Position numbers and translations under genes: made by a program
Notes under the pieces: model-generated
Told to the model about the DNA's origin: nothing
Databases searched by the model: none
The model's input: the letters and a program-made list of their open reading frames with translations, nothing else
Shown here: in pieces, positions 33,343 to 43,025 of the stretch
Numbering within the stretch: the first letter of the stretch is position 1
Layout: every line of letters begins with the position of its first letter
Assembly: GCA_963970005.1 (NCBI GenBank)
Contig: CAXAMN010006546.1
Coordinates: 7,524 to 71,523, forward strand
DNA: 64,000 nt
Source of the DNA: Durusdinium trenchii
Lineage: Eukaryota > Sar > Dinophyceae > Suessiales > Symbiodiniaceae
Direction: 5' to 3'

Positions 33343-36300
33343 TCACGTGGGTCTTGCAAATGACCATGACACAAAGCTGAAGAAAGCTGAGTCTAAGCCG
33401 CACGCCCAGCTTCTGGGGATCTGCGTTGAGCCTATGGCTGTGCCAAACGCTGAAACGAGAGCCGCAAGGAAGAATGACAATTCAATATGGCACACGTGCA
33501 AAGGCCAATCGTGGTCTACTCGCCTCACCAGGAAATTGTTGATCTCAACGGGAAAGTCCCGGACGATGCTCAGCGCCACGAGAAAGGCGACACCGTGGCC
33601 AGGGCTCCTGGCTCTGGAAATTGAAATAGGTCATGCACCCGATGCACCCTATCATATACGTACGGCAAAAATAGTCTAAGGTGAGCTAATGTGAGCTTGC
33701 CCCTCATCTAAGCTTCAACGTTCTCTAAGTCTTGAAGCAAGATTCCATTGAATCGCAGCAACCCAATTTCCACCAAAGTGCTCCTGTTGAAAATGGAGAC
33801 GCCAAGCTGCTGTAGTTCCTCCAAAACTGTGTGATGGCTTGCTTGCAATCCCTCCGTCTGGTCCCCACTGCCAAAAAGAAAAGTAGTGGGATTCTTAGCT
33901 GCCTTTTTCTGGCTTGGTCGAGGTCATTTGCTGACATGTGACAGTCTTCGAGCCAGATCGTATAATACAAACCTCACACTGGCTCTCATCAGTCACTGTC
34001 TGATTCCTAGGTTCCTCTTGTCGGACACTTTGGTTCCTAGGTTCCTCTTGAAGGCGAACTACACAGCGCATGGGGCACTCAAACGACCTCACACGGGGGC
34101 TCGGTGCTGGAGACTAAAAAAGGTGTCTGGTATTCTGTTGTTAAGTCCAAGACCCTGGTGTCGAGCACTCAAACGATGGACTTCAGCTCTGCAGTGCCTC
34201 CCACAAGTTCGAGAATAGCCAAGCAGGCCAGTGGAGTCGAAAAAAGAAAGCGCCAGGCGTGGTTTTGTGGCGGCTTTGCCTTTGTCCAATCGAAATCCTT
34301 GGAGAATCTGTCCTTCAAATCCTTGCAAGCATCCCTGTACCTCGCGTCTGCGGAAAAGTCTCTGCTCTTGATGCACATGAATTCAAAATGTGGGGATGTG
34401 AGGGGGTGGCCAACCTCCTTAAGGACCGGAGGGTTTCATCACTTTGTGATGTGTGAAACTGAGGGCACCAAAGTTGTACGTCCGCTTACCAAAAAGAACG
34501 CAACATGAATGCAAAGGAATATACAACTAACTTTTGAATGGGATCTGCTTCAAAAAGCAAGGCATCAACGTTGTACAAGGCCATGTGGAAATCTACCCGT
34601 CGAGACAACACAGCATAGGGCACTCTTCTTTGCAAGTGTAAGCTCTGTCCAGAATTGTCAACTCACACCTTAGGAATCATAGCATCTCTTCACTTCTGCA
34701 CTCAGCACATATGAGAGCTTGATAGAGCTTGTGTAAACGTGGAGACTCAAACAGCCTGAGAATGTCTTTCAAACAAGTGACATTCCTGCCATGACGTGCT
34801 GGACAAATTCCCGCGGGAAATCCACCACATTGTCAACGACGTGGACAAAACCACCACCAAGGCTAAAATCGACATGAACGTACCTGCATCGTGCAAAGGC
34901 ATTGCAAGGGATTTGCAAAACCGTATATATATATATATTTTATATCAGAATGCAAATGTGTTTTCCAAGCAAAACACACACCCTGAAACAAACCGTGTCG
35001 TGGTGTCGTGCGCACGGAAAGCCCTTTGGCACTGCCGTGCGCGCTCCACCCTTGGAGTCCGTCTCGATGACCTGCAAGAACTTGGGGCGAATGCTTCAGC
35101 TGGGTCCATAGCCCACAGGAGCATGTTGTCCAAAACTTTCCACAAACCGCTGATTGCTGATGCAATGGAATGTCAAGATACTGCTAAGTGTAAACAGCAA
35201 AAGTGGCCTTTTTGTGCGAGGTCTCAAACTCATTCTCAGCTTCATCGAATGCCTAGATACAGTGATGTCTGTCGCTATACTACGTTGGATGTCCGGTTTC
35301 TTCTGGCCTTCTTCCAGTATGTCTTTGCTTGTACCAGCAAGTCCATCCTGTGGGCATTCAGCCAAGAAAATGGGCTGATTGGCTTCTCCAGCTCCAGCTG
35401 TCAAACAAACAAAAGCTGTCCATCTTCACAAAATAGCATCTGAGAGTCTGACTCGATAGGATAAGCCACAATCGAGCAATGAGGACCAGCCCCGAGCAGT
35501 GCCTGAAGCGACAAACCTGATACCTTGATACCTTTCTTTGAGCAACTATTTAGGACCTTCAAAGCACCAAAATTAAGCAGAACATATACATAAAATCAAC
35601 AAAGGAAAAGGAAAGTAAGGCTACCTGTTCTTCTCTTTTGATTCTTTTGATTCTCCTATTCCGATGTTGACTAAATCCTTTGTGGCTTGACAATCCCGCC
35701 TTGTCTCGTGAGACACGATGTATTGATGATTCCACAAAAAGAACTGCTCGTGGTGGTTGCTGCGAGCAAGGCAGTCACGAGGCGACTCGTTATAAACTCT
35801 GTGAGATTGTACCAGCATGATGAACCCTCCTCAAAATATAAAGAACTTGGAATCAGCCGAATCGAACTCATCCAATTACAGTCTCTGCATTCGAAGTCCA
35901 GAATATGAGGCCTAGGTGGCCTAAGTGTATCCTTCAAAATCCTCCACTCACGGTGCAGTCTGCATCAATCTCCAAGAAAATTGGTCTCTAATTTTGACTC
36001 ACGTGCTCGTCCCATGACTTGCTTGCATCACTTTCTTTGGAGCGGTCTCAGCTGGTCACCTCCGACTCGTAGAATGAAACGAGGCACTTCTGGTAGTTGC
36101 GGACATCTGCCTTGGATCCCCATCATTTTGTTGTGTGGCTTCGTGTCCATTATGCACAAACTTACAGCTCTCAAGCTGAGATCCATGCCCAAGCTGCCTG
36201 CAATCAGCAAGAATCTTGCAAAGCAACCCACCCATCGGTGGAGTCAAACAGTGCGTGCACCATGGCCTGGCCTCATCCACGTCAGTCATGGCCATCGCAT

Positions 36301-36470
36301 GGTCCTGTGGAACAATGATCACCTGCCACATAGCATTTTTCAGAAAGTTGCCGGTTTCATGAACACCTTGGTATTAGCTTGCCTGGCCAGGTACGATACA
36401 GCGGTTTTGGGCCTCAACACAAAGGTACCTGCCACTTCTCCATTGCCATGTCAGTACAACTTCAAATTAT
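33343..36470 (-). CDS. Exons of one or more unrecognised genes
   Basis: Several minus-strand stretches look coding. About 35200-35390: ANQPIFLAECPQDGLAG, then the exon FDEAENEFETSHKK ending AAAAG^GCCAC, a GC donor. About 34795-34880: YVHVDFSLGGGFVHVVDNVV followed by DFPREFVQHV. About 34230-34378: CIKSRDFSADARYRDACKDL and KDRFSKDFDWTKAKPPQNHA. About 33530-33610: GHGVAFLVALSIVRDFPVEI ending at TTCCTG^GTGAGG. The family is not recognised and the exon chain is not traced, so more than one gene is possible. An AT microsatellite is at 34921-34940. Confidence 0.4.
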
Positions 36471-36529
36471 GTATATAGTGTATCATATATGTCTGTTGCG
36501 CGCACGCATGTGGAGACACTGACATGATC

Positions 36530-36660
36530 GCATCCTTGCGGAAGAACTTCTTGCCTGAACGATGTCTTGCCCGGATAGGCTCGGAGATTCCTTTTCCGGT
36601 CAGGAGGCTAAAAGTGTTTGGCACATTGCTTGTCGTCTCTCATAATCCCGAGCATATTCT
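36530..36660 (-). CDS. Possible exon, unrecognised
   Basis: Minus-strand frame TGKGISEPIRARHRSGKKFF, basic and protein-like, ending near RKDAIMS. No splice partner was traced. Confidence 0.3.
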
Positions 36661-37099
36661 TGGGAAAAGGCTTTGCAGCACATAGTGTTTATGATTGGCA
36701 CAGAAACCACAATCTGTTTAGTCCAAGATAGTCCAAGTGGCTTTCCATGCACAATGTGCATCGCTCAAGGTTCACCTGGCCCGAAGTAAGCTATCAACGA
36801 CATGAATGGATCACAAAGCCCCGAACAAACTAAAAGGTAAAAATAACGCCACCAAACATGACAGTCAACAAACATACAAACTCTATACATACTAACGGAC
36901 ACAAATGTACGAACAGCATCTGTTGATTGGAATATTTGCCTTTCACTTGGCAGAGAGGGAAATATGAAGGTGAGGGCCCCTTCAACAAGTTCCTTTTAAG
37001 CAAAGAAAAAACATGGGTAAGGCCCTTACCTCCTTTTTTCCTGTCTCTTCCTATTATGTGTCTTTTTCTCGTCTCTTCGCTTCTCGCTTCTCGCTTCTT

Positions 37100-37142
37100 C
37101 TTCTCGCTTCTCGCTTCCTTCTCTCCCTATCTCTCTATCTCC

Positions 37143-37195
<53 letters not shown>

Positions 37196-37205
37196 ACTCC
37201 TTCTC
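37100..37205. repeat. (CT)n pyrimidine tract
   Basis: About 100 bp almost purely C/T with long ctctctct runs. The minus-strand poly-RE frame across it is an artefact. Confidence 0.95.
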
Positions 37206-37479
37206 TCGGTGTACTGCCTGGATTCGATTCTTGTCATTCTTCTCCTGTCGTAAGCGCCTTTCTTCCCCTTTCCTCGCAACGATATACTGAGAATGTGGAT
37301 TTTCAGAGAAGCTCGGAGGAGCACCTTGCATCCATCTTTTTGTCCATGTTTTCGTACCACCCAAGTGCGTAAGCCTTTCAGGCGAGACAATCGACAGCAA
37401 AACCGACAGAAATTGAGCATGTCGAATGCCCAGCAACTAACCATGTGTTTTTGTTTTGATTGACCATTCATCCCAAAGC

Positions 37480-37780
37480 CGTATGCGAAGCCTCATCTTC
37501 GTCTTCCTCCAGCATCTTGAATTTGCCACCTTTCTTAAGAATGTGCTTCTCAAAGTTGGCATCGTAGTCCTGGTGGACTTGGACAGTGTAATGGTTTCTA
37601 GCTTTGCACATCTCCATCAATGTAAAGATTCATTCACATCTTGACAAGAGTGACCCACCCTTCCTGCACCCCTTCAATTCTTTCTCGACGAATGAGCTCG
37701 CCGAGAGATACTTCGTCATCCTCGTAGTAGCCTTGCAAACAAACATGCGTTTCCTCTTGCGAGTAGCAATTCCTAGCCAA
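37480..37780 (-). CDS. Two exons, possibly of a CWF19-like splicing factor
   Basis: The first exon (about 37780-37668) reads EETHVCLQGYYEDDEVSLGE and LIRRERIEGVQ, ending CAG^GAAGGG, a possible GA donor. The second (about 37625-37484) reads MCKARNHYTVQVHQDYDANF, then EKHILKKGGKFKMLEEDEDE, after an AG. The DDxxSLxxLxRRER pattern recalls the region before the CwfJ domains of CWF19 proteins. The CwfJ domains themselves were not found, so the name is tentative. Confidence 0.35.
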
Positions 37781-38159
37781 AAAAATGTCCTTATCCTGGC
37801 CCAGCCGTGGCCTTGGGAGCCTTTCTTGTCTTTACCTCCAGGAACAGCATTGGCGTTGCCTTACCAGCACTTGCGTGGTTTCGAAGGTCACCGGACAATA
37901 ACCGTGGTAGTCATGTGATCACACAGGTCATCCGCCTCGCTTGTTGCGGCCTTTGGTATGGACAGAAGTGGATTGGACCTGGAGTCTCGGTCCGTTTGGC
38001 AAGCGTCGCACAAAACAAGAACATAGTGTGAAATGTCAGTCTGAGTCTGTCGCAGTCTCGAGCAATTTTTTGCTCCGTCCGGCTGCATCTACTTGCTCAA
38101 GAACCTGCTCACTGCACATCACAGAAAAGCTGTTCCAGATTCAAGGTTCAAGAAACAGC

Positions 38160-38661
38160 AGGAAACTGAACTAAGGTCAGCGCCTTAACATTGTCTGCCT
38201 TCTCCTCTGGAAGAGGCAGTTTAAACGTGTTGCCCTCATCACCTAAAGCAAGTGGCTCAGAAATGGCTCCCTTTAATGGAAGAATGGCCACATAGAACCT
38301 AGCGGACGTAGCTAGGTCGTTCATGTTGACCTCTATCCAGACTCAACATCGCCACCTTCGAGCAGAAGCAAACTTCACTAGAAAGCACCAAGGCTGCGAC
38401 TGCCAGCTGACAAACTGGCCTACAAGGCATGGAGTCCTCTTTTGAAATTTGAAAACAAGCGGAGCATCAATAAGAAATCCCATCTGCAAACATGTTTACA
38501 TCAGAATCGCAAGGAAGGCTCGTGTGGGAAACATCTACAAACATTCCGCAACAGTGCCGTTTCCAGACTGACCAAGCGCCTGGCCTGATGTTTTTCAAGG
38601 CGCCGGTTCAGCTCCTCATACCGAGTCATATCACCACCTCAGTCTGGATGAACTTGGATAC
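38160..38661. other. No recognised feature; ends in the transposon target site
   Basis: Nothing recognisable. The last five bases (38657-38661, gatac) are the left copy of the target-site duplication of the copia element. Confidence 0.5.
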
Positions 38662-38797
38662 TGACGAACCGCGAAGCAGCGCAGCAAATGGCTTTCACGC
38701 GAACGAAGTGGCTCAAGGGCCCTGCGATTGCAGGAAGTAAGAAACGGCCGCGGAGTGAAGCAAGATCAGGGTTCAAGCGTGTCATGATGGTTTCTCA
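38662..38797 (-). repeat. 3' LTR of the copia element (136 bp)
   Basis: Starts tgacgaaccgcg and ends ggtttctca on the plus strand. Every base matches the LTR at 47695-47830. A short purine run (GAAGGA, minus strand) abuts its inner edge and is a weak polypurine-tract candidate; it is preceded by a C7 run, which is not typical. Confidence 0.97.
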
Positions 38798-38810
38798 TCC
38801 TTCGGGGGGG

Positions 38811-41800
38811 TCATTCATGGTCTTGCTTCACAAGTGCATACTTAGCACTGGCCATCGTGCGTCGCAAAAGCACGGAGTTGCCCAGGCGCTTAGTCAAAGC
38901 ATCGGCGACCATCACCGATCCCGGGACCCAGTAGGTCTTCACATTCATGGCCTTGGCCGAAACACAAATGACGGCCACGTCAATCTGGGCCCGTCGATCC
39001 TGGCCTGCGTTTCCAGACCTCCTATTCAGCAGGTCAAACAGCGCTTTAGCATCAGTGACATGGATGCCGAACTCCTTGTCCTGGATGTGGATGCTTTTTG
39101 CCTTCTCTTCATCTTCAGGCATCCTCATCACCAGCAGAGATTGCTCATCTCCAAGTCGGGTTCCATCAAGAACGCTGGAGCTGGGATCCAAAGCTTCGTG
39201 CCACATTGCTCTCACCCATTCGACTTCAGCAAGAGCATCATCCATAGCAAGAGCTTCGGAACCCAATGTTGCTTTCACAACTCGCTTCAAGCGATGGCTT
39301 CTCCAGCTATTGATGCTAAAGTCAGCCAGCTTGCCATCGGTGATGTCCTGGTCCACATATGCAATGAGGAAGCCGCCCTGGGACTTATTCTCAACGTTGG
39401 CCATTGACGCATCTGCTATGGTCATCCAAAGACCGCGCTCAGGGCTGATTGGAAGCACCCTGATGACAGCCTCTGGAGTCATCTTCAACTCTGCCACTGT
39501 CTTGTTGGCCATGGTGATATGCTCCACCGTAGGGCCTCCACTGCTCCATGACATAGCCATTGCACAGGCTGCGCCAACATCTGGTCTGCCTTCCTTGCCC
39601 ACCCACAACAAAGAGCCGCCTACTCCGCGCAACCACGAAGTCTCCTGCTCGTTGAGCAATGATTCTTTCTGCTTGAGACGGTCCTTCGGCAAGGTCACAG
39701 GCTTGAGCTTGTTCTCGATGTAGCGCTTCATGGAGACCTGCACTTCATAGGACTCTTTCTGGGTCAAAGTCCTGCCAATGTAGTCGGCGCTCTCGCCATA
39801 GACATTCCGCCACTTCCCAAACTTCAGTTTGGTTCTCAACTGAGACATCAGTTCCTGGTGTCGTGCTCCACCACCTTGACAGAAATCATCAACATCAAGG
39901 AGCACAACTCCAGCCACACCAAATTTGCTGCCATCTTGGATCTCGCTCTTGAGGGCCTTCAGGAAGTAGAAGCACGGGTCAAAAACACTCTCGGTGTAGC
40001 CCAGGTCCAAGAGCAAACGGCGGACGGTCTTCCGCCAGACAGCAGGAGCGTTGACAAGTCCGTACACCGCCGTCAACACTTTGATGATGGCTGTTTGTGG
40101 GTATCCAGGAATTCCAGTCGGTGGCATCGTGGTGAAGAGCGGACCCTGGCTTCTCTCATGAGGGTCAGACTGACCAAAAGCACTGCTCACGTCCATGATG
40201 TGCAGTTGGAACCTCATTGAAGCAATGATTTGCAGGCAAACCATGACAGTGGTTGAGGAAGGTGTAGGTGCATATCGTTCAAGCTCCAAGGCATCAGGGT
40301 CTTTGTGACCAAGGAGGATCCATCTGGCCTTCGCCTTCCAGGTCTCCCCAACATCGCCCGTCTTCTTTGCGACCAAATATCTGGATGGCATGATGCGACC
40401 AGGAAATTGGTCTCGGATCTTGGCGCACTCATCGGGGTCGGTCACAATCTCGATGGCATTGGAGTTGACCAAATTCTGAATTTCAAGCAGCTTGGCCTCA
40501 TTGAACATCTTTTTCTCATGCTCTGGAATCTTCTTCTCATCGAGCTCTTTGCCGCTTTGCTTAGTCAAGTAAGTGATCGGCTTGGAGAGCTCCTGAAGCC
40601 CATAGAAGCAGTCATTCGTTGTCAACTTGTAAAAGAGGTCCAAGTCGCGGATGTTTGCAACGATCGGGTAGTTGGTCTTGTTGCCCCACTCGGTGTTGTC
40701 ATCGGCATGCCACACCGGAAAGAGCTTACTTTTTGTTGTAGCCCTTGGATTGCTCGTTGGACTCTCAAGTCCTCTTTTCATGCCTTCGTCGATGAGGCGT
40801 GCATCTTCAGCAGGAGGAAGCGGAAGTTCTGGCTTCTTCGAAGGTGCAGCCACTGACTCAGGTGGTGGCCATGGCTGTCCAGGGTCAGGATGACCTTCAC
40901 GCTTCCGGTAGACCAAAGTGGTCTCAATGCTGCGGACACCTGTCGGCAACTTTCGGTGGATCTTGTGGACGGTCATCTCAGGTGTGATCTCCTCATCAGC
41001 CACGATCTCGTTGTCGTCAATGTTCAGGGTGATCCTTCTGATGACATCACCCCATAGAGGTCCATGACTGTTGCTGCCACGGAATCTTCTGGCCTCAACA
41101 TCATAGCGAACCCAATGTCGGAGTTCATCTTGGTCAGAAGTCGTGGATGGTCCAGCATCACGGGAACGTTGGCTTTCTACAGTGGCTTTCCACAGCTCAT
41201 CAGCATCTTTCATCGGCTGTGTAGGCGCTGAAGAACTCTGTGAAGACACCTCCGGAGATGGTCTCGAAGGTGCGGATGGCATAGGCATAGCCTTTGGAGT
41301 CATAGGCTGAGATGGAGTCGCAGTTTCCGGTCTTGGAGTCGACGGCCTCTGGCTCTGAGTGGATGTAGTTCCAGGTTGATCGTCTTTCTCCAGGTCACCC
41401 GGTCGGTCATCATCGTCGTTGACATGGATCACAGGTTGTCGGATTGGCGATCTTGATCTCATTTCTCGCATGGCCACAGGCCTTGGTGTCAATGGAGCTG
41501 CAGGAAGTGGAGTCTGTGGTGCACCCGAATGGACTGGTGTTCTCAGTCCTTCGGGGGGTCCTCGAGGCGTTGGAGGAATCCTTCGATGAATGTCAAGATC
41601 TCCTTGAGCAGGTTGGCCATCAGCATCAAGTCGTGGGTCTCCTTCCTTGGTGACATCGATGTAGCCCAACTTTTCGCTGTCATAGCGCAACCTTTCCTTG
41701 ACTTTCAAGAGATCTCGGGGAATGCTCTCGAGTCCTTGTTTTTCCATATTGCCCATCTTGAAGATCTGACTTTTGTTGCACTTCCACAGCTCGCTTCTCC

Positions 41801-43025
41801 TTGTGATCCAAACAGTGTCACCCTTTTGCAGGACCACAAAGCAAGGTCCAACCTTGGCCTGATAGCCTCGTTTGCCCTGCCGCCAAACGTAGACAGGTTC
41901 TCCCTCCTCGAAGGTGTGATCTTCTCGAGCGCGACGAGGTCGGGAACGGAGGGCACGATCAAGGCGTTCTTTGCCGTCAATCTCAACCAAAGCCTTTCGA
42001 GCAGCTTGTCGGATTGCCTCTGATCGCTTCCAAGCTTCATCTCCTGTCTGCGACAGTTCAAACTGTCCACCATCGCCAAGAAGGTCCAGCGCTAGACTGG
42101 GCTGCCGGCCAAATACTCGTTGCGCAGGTGAATAGCCGGAACGGTTGGTCAGAGTTTGAAGTGCCCAGCTGACCTCATGGATCATGTCCTTGACCTCTTG
42201 GAGATTGGAAGGTTGGTGGAGTTCTCGGGTCTTGTAGTAGAGCTCTTTGAACAAGCCTCCTCTTCTCTCTGTGACACCGTTTTGATACGGTGCATTGCGA
42301 TCAATCAGCATCGGCTGGATGCCCAGGTTCTCGAGGCCTTCGACAAAATGTCCGGCAAATTCCAATCCCTGATCCAGGATCAGGAAAGAAGGTGAACCAA
42401 ACACCCGGAGCCATGCCTGTAGGAAAGTGGCCCGCACCAGTGCAGATGATCTGCGATGTGCATCGACCATGGTGAATGTGGAATACAAAGTTCCGATGCA
42501 TGTGACGTTCAGCACTGGGTGTTCTTCTAATGGTGAGGCTCCGTGGACAAACAGCAAATCGATGCCAACCACAATGTTGAAGTCATAGGTTCTTGGTGTT
42601 GCGGATGGCAATCTTGTAGGCATCCTCTGTTCTTTTGCACAGCCAGCACATGTGAACTCCTTGAGCACATAGTCCACGATGTCATTTCGAGTGCCAGCGG
42701 CTTTCAGCAATCTCACAAATTCCCGGACTCGAGGATGTCCAAGATTCACATGAGCTCGCAACACCATCATCTTCTCATTGGCACTGATTGAACGTTTAGG
42801 CGCATCTTCAGCTGCGAAGGTCTGCTGAACCATGGCCTGGTGCTGGTAGAGAATTACCACATAGGGAAAGGTCACCTCGAAGGGCTTGGCTTTTCCACTC
42901 TTGGCTCGTTCAAACTGAAGCCACTTACCATCATAGGGATTCTTGCACCAAGTCCATCGAAGATGTCGGTGACCAGGGCAATTTCTTTTGATCCAGCTCA
43001 TCGCACCATTGCTCAAGGTCACCAC
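38811..43025 (-). CDS. Copia pol: integrase, reverse transcriptase, RNase H
   Basis: A 1404-codon open frame. N-terminal HHCC zinc domain: H-x4-H in HVNLGH and C-x2-C in CAGC, 28 residues apart. Integrase core: Asp in VVGIDLLF, Asp in LILDQGLEF, Glu in GVTERRGG. A Pro/Ser-rich linker follows. RVT_2-type RT: KAKARWILLGHKDPDA, HIMDVSSAFGQ, and LLDVDDFCQ in place of the usual YVDD (both Asp kept). Copia RNase H: WMTIADASMANVENKSQGG and VKTYWVPGSVMVADALTKR. The stop is 13 bp from the 3' LTR. The frame opens at a GTG, not an ATG, and overlaps the upstream frame by 95 nt, so it would need a +1 shift or is a broken polyprotein. Confidence 0.95.
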   Translation of the reverse strand: MVTLSNGAMSWIKRNCPGHRHLRWTWCKNPYDGKWLQFERAKSGKAKPFEVTFPYVVILYQHQAMVQQTFAAEDAPKRSISANEKMMVLRAHVNLGHPRVREFVRLLKAAGTRNDIVDYVLKEFTCAGCAKEQRMPTRLPSATPRTYDFNIVVGIDLLFVHGASPLEEHPVLNVTCIGTLYSTFTMVDAHRRSSALVRATFLQAWLRVFGSPSFLILDQGLEFAGHFVEGLENLGIQPMLIDRNAPYQNGVTERRGGLFKELYYKTRELHQPSNLQEVKDMIHEVSWALQTLTNRSGYSPAQRVFGRQPSLALDLLGDGGQFELSQTGDEAWKRSEAIRQAARKALVEIDGKERLDRALRSRPRRAREDHTFEEGEPVYVWRQGKRGYQAKVGPCFVVLQKGDTVWITRRSELWKCNKSQIFKMGNMEKQGLESIPRDLLKVKERLRYDSEKLGYIDVTKEGDPRLDADGQPAQGDLDIHRRIPPTPRGPPEGLRTPVHSGAPQTPLPAAPLTPRPVAMREMRSRSPIRQPVIHVNDDDDRPGDLEKDDQPGTTSTQSQRPSTPRPETATPSQPMTPKAMPMPSAPSRPSPEVSSQSSSAPTQPMKDADELWKATVESQRSRDAGPSTTSDQDELRHWVRYDVEARRFRGSNSHGPLWGDVIRRITLNIDDNEIVADEEITPEMTVHKIHRKLPTGVRSIETTLVYRKREGHPDPGQPWPPPESVAAPSKKPELPLPPAEDARLIDEGMKRGLESPTSNPRATTKSKLFPVWHADDNTEWGNKTNYPIVANIRDLDLFYKLTTNDCFYGLQELSKPITYLTKQSGKELDEKKIPEHEKKMFNEAKLLEIQNLVNSNAIEIVTDPDECAKIRDQFPGRIMPSRYLVAKKTGDVGETWKAKARWILLGHKDPDALELERYAPTPSSTTVMVCLQIIASMRFQLHIMDVSSAFGQSDPHERSQGPLFTTMPPTGIPGYPQTAIIKVLTAVYGLVNAPAVWRKTVRRLLLDLGYTESVFDPCFYFLKALKSEIQDGSKFGVAGVVLLDVDDFCQGGGARHQELMSQLRTKLKFGKWRNVYGESADYIGRTLTQKESYEVQVSMKRYIENKLKPVTLPKDRLKQKESLLNEQETSWLRGVGGSLLWVGKEGRPDVGAACAMAMSWSSGGPTVEHITMANKTVAELKMTPEAVIRVLPISPERGLWMTIADASMANVENKSQGGFLIAYVDQDITDGKLADFSINSWRSHRLKRVVKATLGSEALAMDDALAEVEWVRAMWHEALDPSSSVLDGTRLGDEQSLLVMRMPEDEEKAKSIHIQDKEFGIHVTDAKALFDLLNRRSGNAGQDRRAQIDVAVICVSAKAMNVKTYWVPGSVMVADALTKRLGNSVLLRRTMASAKYALVKQDHE

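Noticed and set aside
34796-35443. 215-codon plus-strand ORF
   Set aside because: It is antisense to minus-strand stretches with better protein character (YVHVDFSLGGGF, FDEAENEFETSHKK) and contains an AT-microsatellite-derived IYIYI run.
38798-38811. Clear polypurine tract next to the 3' LTR
   Set aside because: Only GAAGGA is purine, and it is preceded by a C7 run; kept as weak at best.
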